Counted from the first letter of the stretch, positions 15,984-26,497 are shown. The stretch is 64,000 bases of DNA from Streptomyces sp. BHT-5-2 (GCF_019774615.1 NZ_CP081496.1:992001-1056000), one strand, 5' to 3'. Numbers and translations: made by a program. The notes: generated by a model not told the origin, from the letters alone.

Positions 15984-17693
15984 CTACGTCAGCGGCACGA
16001 TGTCCGGCGCACCCAGCCGGGCCGCGTCCGCCGTCAGGTCGTCCGGCTGCCGCTGCGACTCGCGCTCGGCCTCCACCCGCTTCTCGTAGTGCGCGATCTC
16101 CTTCTCGATCTGCGCGCTGTCCCAGCCCAGCGCCGGCGCCATCAGCTCGGCGGCCTCCCGGGCACTGCGGGTGCCGCGGTCGAAGGTCTCGATGGAGATC
16201 CGGGTGCGCCGGGTCAGCACGTCGTCGAGGTGCCGGGCGCCCTCGTGCGTACAGGCGTAGACGACCTCGGCGCGCAGGTAGTCGTCCGCGGCGGCCAGCG
16301 GCCGGCCCAGCGAGGGGTCGGCCACCACCAGTTCCAGCAGCTCCTCGGTCAACGAGCCGTAACGGTTCAGCAGATGCTCCGTACGGGCCACGTGCAGTCC
16401 GGTCCGGGCGGCGATCCGGGCCCGCGCGTTCCACAGCGCCCGATAGCCCTCGGCGCCCGCCAGCGGCACGTCCTCGGTGACGCACTCGGCGACCCGGGCG
16501 TCCAGCGCGTGCACCGCCTCGTCCACCGCGTCCTTGGCCATCACCCGGTACGTGGTGTACTTGCCGCCCGCGACGACCACCAGACCCGGCACCGGGTGGG
16601 CCACCGTGTGCTCCCGCGACAGCTTGCTGGTGGCGTCCGACTCGCCGGCCAGCAGTGGCCGCAGACCGGCGTAGACGCCCTCCACGTCGTCCCGGGTGAG
16701 CGGGGTGGCCAGCACCGAGTTCACATGCTCCAGCAGGTAGTCGATGTCGGCGCTGGAGGCCGCCGGGTGCGCCTTGTCCAGGTCCCAGTCGGTATCCGTC
16801 GTCCCGATGATCCAGTGCCGCCCCCACGGGATGACGAACAGCACGCTCTTCTCGGTCCGCAGGATCAGCCCGGTCGTCGAATGGATCCGGTCCTTGGGGA
16901 CGACCAGGTGAATCCCCTTCGACGCACGGACGTGGAACTGGCCGCGCTCCCCGATCAGCGCCTGGGTGTCGTCCGTCCACACCCCCGTCGCGTTGACGAT
17001 CTGCCGGGCCCGGATCTCGTGCTCCACACCGCCCTCGACGTCCTGCACCCGCGCCCCGACCACCCGCTCGCCCTCGCGCAGGAAACCCACCACCCGCGCC
17101 CGGTTGGCGACCTGCGCGCCGTACGCGGCCGCGGTGCGCACCAGGGTCATGACGTACCGCGCGTCATCCATCTGCGCGTCGTAGTACTGCAACGCGCCGA
17201 CCAGCGCGTCCCGCCGCAGACAGGGCGCCACCCGCAGCGCCCGCCGGTGCGAGAGGTGCCGGTGGACGGGCAGCCCCCGGCCGTGCCCGGAGGAGACCGA
17301 CATCCCGTCGTAGAGCGCCACCCCGGAGCCCGCGTAGAGGCGCTCCCAACCCCGGTGCTGCAGCGGATAGAGGAACGGCACCGGCTTGACCAGATGGGGC
17401 GCCAGCCGCTGGAGCAGCAGCCCGCGCTCCTTCAACGCCTCCCGCACCAGCCCGAAGTCCAGCATCTCCAGATACCGCAGCCCGCCGTGAATGAGCTTGC
17501 TCGACCGGCTGGAGGTGCCCGACGCCCAGTCACGGGCCTCCACCAGCCCGGTGTCCAGCCCGCGGGTCACGGCGTCCAGTGCCGTACCGGCACCGACCAC
17601 GCCGCCGCCGACCACCAGCACGTCCAGTTCCCGCTCGGCCATCTGGGTGAGCGCCTTGGCGCGCTGCGCCGGTCCGAGTGTCGCTGTCTTCAC
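15984..17693 (-). CDS. glpD: Aerobic glycerol-3-phosphate dehydrogenase
   Basis: This 569-residue FAD enzyme oxidises sn-glycerol 3-phosphate to dihydroxyacetone phosphate at the membrane and feeds electrons to quinone. Visible are the FAD motif VVGGGVVGAGTALDAVTRG, SSRSSKLIHGGLRYLE, the long DAO domain and the C-terminal helical domain with YACTHEGARHLDDVLTRRTRI. GTG 17693 has GGGAGG 5 bases upstream. The 248-bp divergent region upstream contains an AT-rich patch (17801-17860) and the small palindrome ACCCA-TTC-TGGGT (17812-17824), a possible control site. No glycerol kinase or facilitator is adjacent. Confidence 0.95.
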   Translation of the reverse strand: MKTATLGPAQRAKALTQMAERELDVLVVGGGVVGAGTALDAVTRGLDTGLVEARDWASGTSSRSSKLIHGGLRYLEMLDFGLVREALKERGLLLQRLAPHLVKPVPFLYPLQHRGWERLYAGSGVALYDGMSVSSGHGRGLPVHRHLSHRRALRVAPCLRRDALVGALQYYDAQMDDARYVMTLVRTAAAYGAQVANRARVVGFLREGERVVGARVQDVEGGVEHEIRARQIVNATGVWTDDTQALIGERGQFHVRASKGIHLVVPKDRIHSTTGLILRTEKSVLFVIPWGRHWIIGTTDTDWDLDKAHPAASSADIDYLLEHVNSVLATPLTRDDVEGVYAGLRPLLAGESDATSKLSREHTVAHPVPGLVVVAGGKYTTYRVMAKDAVDEAVHALDARVAECVTEDVPLAGAEGYRALWNARARIAARTGLHVARTEHLLNRYGSLTEELLELVVADPSLGRPLAAADDYLRAEVVYACTHEGARHLDDVLTRRTRISIETFDRGTRSAREAAELMAPALGWDSAQIEKEIAHYEKRVEAERESQRQPDDLTADAARLGAPDIVPLT

Positions 17694-17941
17694 CACTGCC
17701 TCCCGCTGTGATTCGGAACCGGACCCCCCGTCCGTCGATTTTGTCCGCGGCCGCTGCCGGCAACCACTGTCCGCCCGCGGCGGCAACACCCGGCCACCTT
17801 GATCCACCAATACCCATTCTGGGTCAAATATCCGCTTAGTCTATTTAAGCCCTTTCGGTGGCCGGCTCCCCCGCACGGCGCCCGGCCCCCACGAGGACAC
17901 GCGCAGGGCCCACACACTCGCTCGGGAAGGACGGCCGCAGC

Positions 17942-19189
17942 ATGCCCGCAGATCTCGCCGTCATCGGACTCGGTCACCTGGGTCTCCCCCTCGCCCAGGC
18001 CGCCACCGCCGCCGGCCTCACCACCCTCGGCTACGACCCCGATCCCCAGGTGGCCGCGCTCCCCGGCAGCGGCGGCCCGCTGTCCGCCACCGAGGTCCGC
18101 CGGCTGCTCGCCGCCGGCTTCCGCACCACCGCCGACCCCGCCGCCCTGGGCCGGGTCCGTACGGCCGTCCTGTGCAGCCCCACCCCGCTCGGCACCGACC
18201 GCACCCCGGACCTGTCCGCCCTCGCCGACGCCGCCCGCACCCTCGCCGCCCGCCTGCGCCCGCACACCACCGTCATCCTCGAATCCGCCGGCTGCCCGGG
18301 CACCACCGAGGACTTCCTCCGCCCCCTCCTCGAAACCGGCTCCGGACTCACCGCCGGCCGCGACTTCCACCTCGCCTGCTCCCCCACCCGCCACGACCCC
18401 GGCAACCGCACCCACCGCTACCGCAACACCCCCAAGGTCATCGGCGGCCTCACCCCCGCCTGCACCGAAGCCGCCGCCGCCTTCTACGGCCGGCTCACCG
18501 ACAAGGTCGTCCGCGCCCGCGGCCCCCGCGAGGCCGAGACCGCCAACCTCCTGGAGACCAACTACCGGCACATCAACATCGCCCTGATGAACGAGATGGC
18601 CGTCTACTGCCACGAGATCGGCGTCGACCTGTGGGACGTCATCCGCTGCGCCGAGACCAAACCGTTCGGCTTCCAGTCCTTCCGCCCCGGCCCCGGCGTC
18701 GGCGGCCACACCGCCCCCCTCGACCCCAACCACCGCACCCCGCACGGAAGTTCACCCGGCACCCCGCTCCGCCTCGTCGAACTCGCCCGGGAGATCAACG
18801 ACCGGATGCCGACCTACGTCATCCAGCGCTGCACCACCCTCCTCAACGAACACGGCAAGTCCGCCCGCGGCGCCCGCATCCTGCTGCTCGGCATCACCTA
18901 CAAGCCCGACCTCGCCGACCTCGCCGGCACCCCCGCCGCCGAGGTCGCCGCCCGCCTCCGCGACCTGGGCGCCCACCTCACCTACCACGACCCCTACGTC
19001 CCCCACTGGGAGATCCACGGCCACCCCGTCCCCCGCGCCGACTCCCTCTACGAGTCCGCCGCCACCGCCGACCTGACCGTCCTCCTCCAACCCCACCGCA
19101 CCTACGACCTCCAGGGCCTGGCCGTAAAAGCCCAACTCCTCCTGGACACCCGCGGCGCGACGCCCACCGGTGCCGCCCACCGCCTGTGA
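17942..19189 (+). CDS. UDP-sugar dehydrogenase homologue lacking active-site residues
   Basis: This 415-residue protein has the UDP-glucose/UDP-ManNAc dehydrogenase architecture: an N-terminal Rossmann fold (VIGLGHLGLPLA), the central helix with NYRHINIALMNE, and a C-terminal domain (LLLGITYKPDLADL). The catalytic cysteine of the GxGGHC motif is Thr257 (GPGVGGHTAPLDP), the catalytic lysine position before LLE is Asn202, and SPER reads SPTR (Thr149). It therefore probably cannot carry out the two-step oxidation to a uronic acid; a changed reaction or a binding role is possible. ATG 17942 has GGAAGGA about 10 bases upstream. It stands alone, divergent from glpD. Confidence 0.85.
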   Translation: MPADLAVIGLGHLGLPLAQAATAAGLTTLGYDPDPQVAALPGSGGPLSATEVRRLLAAGFRTTADPAALGRVRTAVLCSPTPLGTDRTPDLSALADAARTLAARLRPHTTVILESAGCPGTTEDFLRPLLETGSGLTAGRDFHLACSPTRHDPGNRTHRYRNTPKVIGGLTPACTEAAAAFYGRLTDKVVRARGPREAETANLLETNYRHINIALMNEMAVYCHEIGVDLWDVIRCAETKPFGFQSFRPGPGVGGHTAPLDPNHRTPHGSSPGTPLRLVELAREINDRMPTYVIQRCTTLLNEHGKSARGARILLLGITYKPDLADLAGTPAAEVAARLRDLGAHLTYHDPYVPHWEIHGHPVPRADSLYESAATADLTVLLQPHRTYDLQGLAVKAQLLLDTRGATPTGAAHRL

Positions 19190-19196
19190 AAACGCC

Positions 19197-19231
19197 AAAG
19201 CCCGGCCGCGCCAAAGCACAGGCCGGGCTTT
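19197..19231 (+). terminator. Hairpin terminator after sugar dehydrogenase homologue
   Basis: Arms AAAGCCCGGCC (19197-19207) and GGCCGGGCTTT (19221-19231) form a perfect 11-bp stem with a 13-base loop, 8 bases after the TGA stop. The 3' end of the stem is a short T run, so this is a classical intrinsic terminator. Confidence 0.85.
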
Positions 19232-19352
19232 CGCCATCCCCCGTCATCCCCCACCGGGGCGGGGACCCACAACGCACGGGAGGGGGCGGGGCCTCCGGAC
19301 AGCGGGCCCCGCCCCACAACACCCCTCCGCCGAAGGCGAATTCAACACACGG

Positions 19353-19374
19353 CGGGAAAGCCGACGACGTGGGA
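19353..19374. repeat. 22-bp dispersed repeat, copy 2
   Basis: Identical to 3251-3272. It begins 23 bases past the stop of guaB3, in the same orientation relative to that gene as copy 1 has to the SDR gene. Confidence 0.75.
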
Positions 19375-19397
19375 GGGCCACAGCCGGCGCCGCCGAC

Positions 19398-20513
19398 TTA
19401 CCGCCGCGGAGCGACCGTCACCTCGACCCGCTGGAACTCCTTCAACTCCGAGTACCCCGTCGTGGCCATGGCCCGCCGCAGCGCCCCGAAGAAGTTCATC
19501 GTCCCGTCCGGCGTCGTCGACGGACCGCACAGGATCTCCTCCGTCGTGCCGACCGCCCCGAGGTCCACCCGCTTGCCGCGCGGCACGTCCTCGTGCACCG
19601 CCTCCATGCCCCAGTGGTGACCACGGCCCGGCGCGTCCGTCGCCCGCGCCAGCGGCGAGCCCATCATCACCGCGTCCGCACCGCAGGCCACCGCCTTCGG
19701 CAGGTCGCCGGAGTACCCGACCCCGCCGTCCGCGATGACGTGCACATACCGGCCACCGGACTCGTCCATGTAGTCCCGGCGGGCGGCGGCCACATCGGCC
19801 ACCGCGGTCGCCATCGGCACCTGGATGCCCAGGACGTTCCGCGTCGTGTGGGCGGCACCGCCACCGAACCCGACGAGCACACCCGCCGCGCCCGTCCGCA
19901 TCAGGTGCAGCGCCGCGGTGTACGTGGCGCAGCCGCCGACGATCACCGGCACGTCCAGCTCGTAGATGAACTGCTTGAGGTTCAGCGGCTCGGCGGCGGA
20001 CGAGACGTGCTCCGCCGACACCGTCGTCCCGCGGATCACGAAGATGTCCACGCCGGCGTCCACGACCGCCTTGGAGAACTGCGCGGTGCGCTGCGGGGAG
20101 AGCGCGGCGGCGGTGACCACACCGGCGTCCCGCACCTCCTTGATCCGCTGCCCGATCAGCTCCTCCTTGATCGGCGCCGCGTAGATCTCCTGGAGGCGCT
20201 TGGTGGCCGCGGCGCCGTCCAGCTCCGCGATCTCCGCCAGCAGCGGCTCCGGGTCCTCGTAGCGGGTCCACAGCCCTTCGAGGTTCAGCACCCCGAGGCC
20301 GCCCAGCTCGCCGATGCGGATCGCGGTCCGCGGCGAGACCACCGAGTCCATCGGGGCCGCCAGGAACGGCAGCTCGAAGCGGTAGGCATCGATCTGCCAG
20401 GCGATCGAGACCTCCTTCGGGTCGCGAGTGCGCCGACTGGGTACCACGGCGATGTCGTCGAACGCGTATGCCCGGCGGCCGCGCTTGCCGCGCCCGATCT
20501 CGATCTCAGTCAC
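19398..20513 (-). CDS. guaB3: GuaB3 family IMP dehydrogenase-related protein
   Basis: This 371-residue TIM-barrel protein of the GuaB family lacks CBS domains. The barrel is recognisable (AFDDIAVVPSRRTRDPKEV, LPFLAAPMDSVVSPRTA, IADGGVGYSGDLPKAVACGADAVMMGS). The loop that carries the catalytic cysteine in IMP dehydrogenase (GSICTTR) reads GAAHTTR here, with His222 in its place. It follows guaB on the same strand; a hairpin lies between. GTG 20513 has AAGG 8 bases upstream. Actinobacterial genomes keep this paralogue next to guaB, but its reaction is not settled; without the cysteine it is unlikely to use the standard covalent XMP* mechanism. Confidence 0.9.
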   Translation of the reverse strand: MTEIEIGRGKRGRRAYAFDDIAVVPSRRTRDPKEVSIAWQIDAYRFELPFLAAPMDSVVSPRTAIRIGELGGLGVLNLEGLWTRYEDPEPLLAEIAELDGAAATKRLQEIYAAPIKEELIGQRIKEVRDAGVVTAAALSPQRTAQFSKAVVDAGVDIFVIRGTTVSAEHVSSAAEPLNLKQFIYELDVPVIVGGCATYTAALHLMRTGAAGVLVGFGGGAAHTTRNVLGIQVPMATAVADVAAARRDYMDESGGRYVHVIADGGVGYSGDLPKAVACGADAVMMGSPLARATDAPGRGHHWGMEAVHEDVPRGKRVDLGAVGTTEEILCGPSTTPDGTMNFFGALRRAMATTGYSELKEFQRVEVTVAPRR

Positions 20514-20535
20514 TGGTTCTGCCTTCCTACGGATA

Positions 20536-20571
20536 CGCCCCCAGTATCCCCGACGGGGAAGACTGGGGGCG
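20536..20571 (-). terminator. Hairpin between guaB and guaB3
   Basis: Arms CGCCCCCAGT (20536-20545) and ACTGGGGGCG (20562-20571) pair perfectly, with further inner pairing CCCC/GGGG. It probably ends or attenuates the guaB transcript before guaB3. Confidence 0.7.
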
Positions 20572-20612
20572 CATCCGGCCGCCACTCGGCGAAGCGGACC
20601 TCGGCGAGGCCG

Positions 20613-22139
<1,527 letters not shown>

Positions 22140-22306
22140 TCAGCGCGGACTCCCATGCTAACGGCCTCGTAGAGTGTCCCAATCCACGAGCAATGAGGGC
22201 CTCATCACTCGTACGTTCCTACGGCGACTTCCCGCCGCGGACACACCTTCGGGACGGGCGGGACGGCGACACCGGCGGCGCATCGGAACTCCGCGCGCTC
22301 CGCGAC

Positions 22307-22882
22307 CTACTGCTCGGCGAGCGCCCGCAGCCTGCTCAGGGCCCGGTGCTGGGCGACCCGCACCGCACCCGGCGACATCCCCAGCATCTGCCCGGTCTCC
22401 TCGGCCGTCAGCCCCACCGCCACCCGCAGCAGGACCAGCTCCCGCTGGTTCTCCGGCAGATTGGCCAGCAGCTTCTTGGCCCACTCGGCGTCGCTGCTCA
22501 GCAGCGCCCGCTCCTCGGGCCCCAGCGAGTCGTCCGGCTGCTCGGGCATCTCGTCCGACGGCACCGCCGTACTGCCCGGATGCCGCATCGCGGCCCGCTG
22601 GAGATCGGCGACCTTGTGACCGGCGATGGCGAACACGAACGCCTCGAAGGGCTTTCCGGTGTCGCGGTAACGGGGCAGCGCACACAGCACCGCCACACAG
22701 ACCTCCTGCGCGAGGTCCTCGACGAAGTGCCGGGCATCGCCGGGCAGCCGGGAGAGCCGGGTGCGGCAGTAGCGCAGGGCCAGCGGGTGGACGTGCGCCA
22801 GCAGGTCGTGGGTCGCCTGCCGGTCGCCCTCGACGGCGCGTGCGACGAGAGCGCCGATCTCCTGCTTCCCGTCATCGCGCAT
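22307..22882 (-). CDS. shbA: ECF sigma factor ShbA
   Basis: This 191-residue ECF sigma factor has region 2 (about 20-85, with [19 protein letters not shown]) and region 4 (about 135-190, with [45 protein letters not shown]). Its position between guaB and bldM identifies it as ShbA, which in Streptomyces griseus drives transcription of the principal sigma gene hrdB. The ATG at 22882 gives a protein of usual size, but the ribosome site is weak, and upstream in-frame starts up to 23026 are possible. Confidence 0.88.
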   Translation of the reverse strand: MRDDGKQEIGALVARAVEGDRQATHDLLAHVHPLALRYCRTRLSRLPGDARHFVEDLAQEVCVAVLCALPRYRDTGKPFEAFVFAIAGHKVADLQRAAMRHPGSTAVPSDEMPEQPDDSLGPEERALLSSDAEWAKKLLANLPENQRELVLLRVAVGLTAEETGQMLGMSPGAVRVAQHRALSRLRALAEQ

Positions 22883-23161
22883 CGGTCCATGGTGCCTTGA
22901 CGCCGAACGATCCGCGGCATCAGGTCCACGCTTGTGCGCTGAAGCGTTGTGCGCGGCAGGTGCGCCGGCTGTCATCTCCTGCGCCCTCCCCTCGTGCCCG
23001 ACCGACCCGTCCCCGAGGAACTCCATGCCTCAAGCATGCGGCACCGCGCGGCGAATCGGGTCGCCGTGGCACCGGGCGGCGTGCGGGGCCTCATGCCGCC
23101 CCGCCCGCCACAGGGCGGGCGGGGATCTTCATTCCCCCGCATCGCTGCACGTCACGACGGT

Positions 23162-23773
23162 TCAGCGGACCAGCCCCCAACGGAAGCCGAGCGCCACCGC
23201 GTGCGCCCGGTCGGAGGCGCCGAGTTTCTTGAACAGCCGGCGCGCGTGCGTCTTGACCGTGTCCTCGGAGAGAAACAGCTCACGTCCGATCTCGGCGTTG
23301 GAGCGGCCGTGACTCATGCCCTCCAGCACCTGGATCTCCCGGGCGGTGAGGGTCGGCGCGGCACCCATCTCGGCGGACCGCAGCCGGCGCGGGGCGAGCC
23401 GCCACGTCGGGTCGGCCAGGGCCTGGGTCACCGTCGCGCGCAGCTCGGCGCGCGAGGCGTCCTTGTGCAGATAACCGCGGGCGCCGGCGGCCACCGCCAG
23501 CGCCACCCCGTCCAGGTCCTCGGCCACCGTCAGCATGATGATCCGGGCACCGGGGTCGGCGGACAGCAGCCGGCGCACGGTCTCGACACCGCCGAGGCCG
23601 GGCATCCGTACGTCCATCAGAATCAGGTCCGAGCGGTCGGCCCCCCAGCGGCGGAGGACCTCCTCGCCATTGGCCGCGGTGGTCACGCGCTCGACGCCGG
23701 GCACGGTTGCTACCGCCCGTCGGAGCGCCTCTCGGGCAAGCGGGGAGTCGTCGCAGACGAGGACGGAAGTCAT
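23162..23773 (-). CDS. bldM: Developmental response regulator BldM
   Basis: This 203-residue protein has a receiver domain (1-120) and a LuxR-type helix-turn-helix (LTAREIQVLEGMSHGRSNAEIGRELFLSEDTVKTHARRLFKKLG). Asp8, Asp9 and the phospho-acceptor position Asp54 (LILMDVRMPG) are present, although family work shows BldM does not need Asp54 phosphorylation. BldM controls aerial hypha and sporulation genes, alone or as a heterodimer with WhiI. ATG 23773 gives the normal length; the upstream extension to 23833 is not needed. It is divergent from whiD, across 382 bp of shared upstream DNA. Confidence 0.97.
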   Translation of the reverse strand: MTSVLVCDDSPLAREALRRAVATVPGVERVTTAANGEEVLRRWGADRSDLILMDVRMPGLGGVETVRRLLSADPGARIIMLTVAEDLDGVALAVAAGARGYLHKDASRAELRATVTQALADPTWRLAPRRLRSAEMGAAPTLTAREIQVLEGMSHGRSNAEIGRELFLSEDTVKTHARRLFKKLGASDRAHAVALGFRWGLVR

Positions 23774-24080
23774 GACCGCCCTCCGCAGCTGATGCGCGTC
23801 ACCTTGAGCCTCCAGGCTGGTACGTATCGTCACCTGGGCGATTGACGAACGCCTCGGACACCTGCCCGAGGGCTACCTCTGCCAACCGCCTCCGCACACT
23901 CAACGACGGTCACTCGAAAGAGTTACGGCTTCGGCGACCGAGTTCAGCACGCTCCGTGAGGAGCCGGATACGCAAACGTCTCGCTGAGCAGCCGGCATCC
24001 GCGCGTGCACCCTATGCCCTATTTGGCTCTGTTTCTTCCATTTTCGCGTGGACTGCGGCTAGATTCGCAATGAGTCATAT

Positions 24081-24107
24081 TTACATCTACTTAGACAGTA
24101 GATGTAA
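24081..24107. promoter_or_regulatory. Perfect 11-bp inverted repeat upstream of whiD
   Basis: Arms TTACATCTACT (24081-24091) and AGTAGATGTAA (24097-24107) are exact complements around TAGAC. The site lies 49-75 bases before the whiD ATG, in an AT-rich patch of an otherwise GC-rich chromosome. It could be an operator or form a hairpin in the whiD leader. The rest of the bldM-whiD intergenic region shows no gene. Confidence 0.6.
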
Positions 24108-24155
24108 CGTCGTGAGGACCGAGCCGGAAACGCATCGCTTCCGAGGGGACAAGCA

Positions 24156-24488
24156 ATGGCAGATTTCTCCCGCCTCCCGGGCCCGAACGCAGACCTCTGG
24201 GACTGGCAGTTGCTCGCCGCCTGCCGCGGCGTGGACAGCTCGCTCTTCTTCCACCCCGAGGGCGAGCGGGGGGCGGCCCGCAGTGCGCGGGAGGCATCGG
24301 CGAAGGAGGTCTGCATGCGCTGCCCGGTGCGGGCCCAGTGCGCGGCGCACGCGCTGGCCGTCCGCGAGCCCTACGGCGTATGGGGCGGCCTCACCGAGGA
24401 CGAGCGCGAGGAACTCATGGGACGGGCCCGCCACCGGATGGTCCCGGCGAGTTCCCTGCCCGGGCACGCGGCCATGCCGGGCGCCTGA
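24156..24488 (+). CDS. whiD: WhiB-family iron-sulfur regulator WhiD
   Basis: This 110-residue Wbl protein has the four cluster-binding cysteines C23, C53, C56 and C62 (CMRC then QC), the invariant GVWGGLTEDERE turn and a basic C-terminal DNA-binding end. WhiD binds an O2- and NO-sensitive [4Fe-4S] cluster and is needed for late sporulation. Identification rests on the Wbl motifs plus the bldM neighbour. ATG 24156 follows GAGGGGACAAGCA. The AT-rich upstream region with a perfect inverted repeat is probably regulatory. Confidence 0.96.
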   Translation: MADFSRLPGPNADLWDWQLLAACRGVDSSLFFHPEGERGAARSAREASAKEVCMRCPVRAQCAAHALAVREPYGVWGGLTEDEREELMGRARHRMVPASSLPGHAAMPGA

Positions 24489-24648
24489 CCGACCGCCCCG
24501 GTCACCGTCCGCAGAAACGTTCCTGCAATTCGGGCGGGCGCGGCTGCCCACACGCGCGCAACCAACCGCCCCTCTCGAAACGACCCACACGCCCGCGGCC
24601 CGTACCCCGCCGCGGCGCCCGCCCCTCCGGGCCGGCGGGCGGTCAGGG

Positions 24649-25560
24649 TCAGCGACCCGCGGCGTCCGCGAGCTGGTCGAGCATCGCGCCGACCGCCGGC
24701 ACATGCGCCAGATCCGGCAGGGTGAGCGCGACGATCTCGCGGTGCACGGCGGGCTCCATCCGCACCGTCGCCGCGCCCTTGGGCCGTACCGACTCCAGGG
24801 TCAGCTGGGGCAGCGCCGCGACCCCCATGCCCGCGCCGACCAGACCGATCACCGCCGGATAGTCGTCGGTCGCGAAGTCGATCCGCGGAGTGAAGCCGGC
24901 GCGTTCGCAGACCTCGACGAGATGGGTGCGGCACCGCGGGCAGCCCGCGATCCACGGCTCGTCGGCCAGGTCCGCGAAGCACGCGGTGCCGGCCCGCGCC
25001 AGCCGGTGCCCCTCCGGCACCAGGCCGACCAGCCGGTCCGCCAGCACCGGCCGGACCACCAGGTCCTCCCACTCCGCCCCGGCCGACGGGTCCGCGCCGC
25101 GCACCTCCGGATAACGGAAGGCCAGCGCGATCTCGCACTCGCCGTTGCGCAGCAGGTCGATGGAGCGCGGCGGCTCGGCCTCGTCCAGCGACACCCGGAC
25201 GCCGGGGTGGGCGGCCCGCATCCTGGCCAGCGCCGTCGGCACCAGCGTCGAGCTGCCCGACGGGAACGACACCAGCCGCACCCGCCCCGCGCGCAGCCCC
25301 GCGATGGCCGCGACCTCGTCCTCGGCGGCGGTGAGCCCGGCCAGGATGCCGGCCGCGTGCCGGACCAGCGCCTCGCCGGCCTGCGTCAGCCGCATCTCGC
25401 GGCCGGCGCGCACCAGCAGCGGGGTGCCGGCGGACAGCTCCAGGGCCTTCATCTGCTGGCTGACCGCGGGCTGGGTGCAGCCCAGCTCCCGCGCCGCGGC
25501 GGAGAAGGAACCGGTCCGGGCGACGGCGCGCAGCACGCGGAGATGACGAGCTTCGATCAC
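24649..25560 (-). CDS. LysR-family transcriptional regulator
   Basis: This 303-residue regulator has an N-terminal winged HTH (1-60: LRVLRAVARTGSFSAAARELGCTQPAVSQQMKALE) and a periplasmic-binding-like effector domain. The GTG start at 25560 is tight against AGAGG. It is divergent from the MOSC gene with only 78 bp between, the usual layout for a LysR protein that controls its neighbour and itself. The effector is unknown. Confidence 0.92.
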   Translation of the reverse strand: MIEARHLRVLRAVARTGSFSAAARELGCTQPAVSQQMKALELSAGTPLLVRAGREMRLTQAGEALVRHAAGILAGLTAAEDEVAAIAGLRAGRVRLVSFPSGSSTLVPTALARMRAAHPGVRVSLDEAEPPRSIDLLRNGECEIALAFRYPEVRGADPSAGAEWEDLVVRPVLADRLVGLVPEGHRLARAGTACFADLADEPWIAGCPRCRTHLVEVCERAGFTPRIDFATDDYPAVIGLVGAGMGVAALPQLTLESVRPKGAATVRMEPAVHREIVALTLPDLAHVPAVGAMLDQLADAAGR

Positions 25561-25638
25561 CCTCTGAGCATAAGCGATTCTTGGATAGATCGTGAAAAAT
25601 GGTGCGCCGACTTTTGATCTATGTCCTAGCGTGCGCTC

Positions 25639-26310
25639 ATGGACGCAAAGCTGCTGACCGTGAACATCGGGCGGGCCACCCCCTCCGCCCACACCTCCGC
25701 GGAGCGCGGAACGGGCATCGACAAGCGGCCCGTGGACGGCCCCGTCACGGTGGCCGCCCCCGGCCCCAAGGGCACCGCCGGCAGCGGCCTCGCGGGCGAC
25801 GCCGTGGTCGACCTGCGCCACCACGGCGGCGACGACCAGGCCGTCTACGCCTACGCGCGCGAGGACCTCGACGCCTGGCAGCAGGAGCTGGACCGCGAAC
25901 TGGCCAACGGCGTCTTCGGCGAGAACCTCACCACCGCCGGCCTGGACGTCACCGACGCCCGGGTCGGCGAGCGCTGGCGGATCGGCCCGGAGGTACTGCT
26001 GGAGGTCACCTCGCCGCGGATCCCCTGCCGAACGTTCCAGGGCTGGCTGGACGAGCGCGGCTGGATCAAGCGGTTCACCGCGGCGGGGGCGCCCGGCGCG
26101 TATCTGCGCGTACTGGAGGCCGGCGAGATCCGGGCCGGCGACACCGTACGGGTCGAGCACCGGCCCGACCACGACATCACGGTCGGGCTGATGTTCCGCG
26201 CCCTGACCACCCGCCGCGAACTGCTGCCACGACTGCTGGAGGCGGGCGACGCGCTGCACCAGGAGGCCCGCACGATGGTGGCGAAGTACACGGAGCGGGC
26301 GGCGGGCTGA
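25639..26310 (+). CDS. MOSC domain protein (YiiM-like)
   Basis: This 223-residue protein has the MOSC core with DLRHHGGDDQAVYAYAREDL (about 58-77), FGENLTT (93-99) and the conserved cysteine C130 in RIPCRTF. YiiM-type proteins use a molybdenum cofactor to reduce N-hydroxylated compounds and other oxidised nitrogen groups. It is divergent from the LysR gene and probably under its control. ATG 25639 lies close to the shared promoter with little leader. A C-terminal helical extension is usual for YiiM. Confidence 0.9.
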   Translation: MDAKLLTVNIGRATPSAHTSAERGTGIDKRPVDGPVTVAAPGPKGTAGSGLAGDAVVDLRHHGGDDQAVYAYAREDLDAWQQELDRELANGVFGENLTTAGLDVTDARVGERWRIGPEVLLEVTSPRIPCRTFQGWLDERGWIKRFTAAGAPGAYLRVLEAGEIRAGDTVRVEHRPDHDITVGLMFRALTTRRELLPRLLEAGDALHQEARTMVAKYTERAAG

Positions 26311-26425
26311 CGGGGCGGAGGGGGCGGGACGGTAGCGGGCGCCACCGGACTCCGACCCCAACTTGCCGCCCCTGAGCCCCAGTTGATCGCAGCGGACCGC
26401 AATCGACAACCGACCTCAGCGGACC

Positions 26426-26454
26426 GCGGCCGACCGCCGTCCGCGGTCGGCCGC
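26426..26454. terminator. Bidirectional hairpin between convergent genes
   Basis: Arms GCGGCCGACCG (26426-26436) and CGGTCGGCCGC (26444-26454) are perfect, with a 7-base loop. A further perfect palindrome, GTGTCCATGGACAC, follows at 26456-26469. Both lie between the convergent MOSC and SDR genes. Confidence 0.75.
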
Positions 26455-26497
26455 AGTGTCCATGGACACATGGACACCACGTCGACCGCAGGAGACG

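Noticed and set aside
24081..24107. BldM/WhiI binding site
   Set aside because: The AT-rich half-site TTACATCTACT does not match the GC-containing sites known for these regulators, so it is left as an unassigned palindrome.
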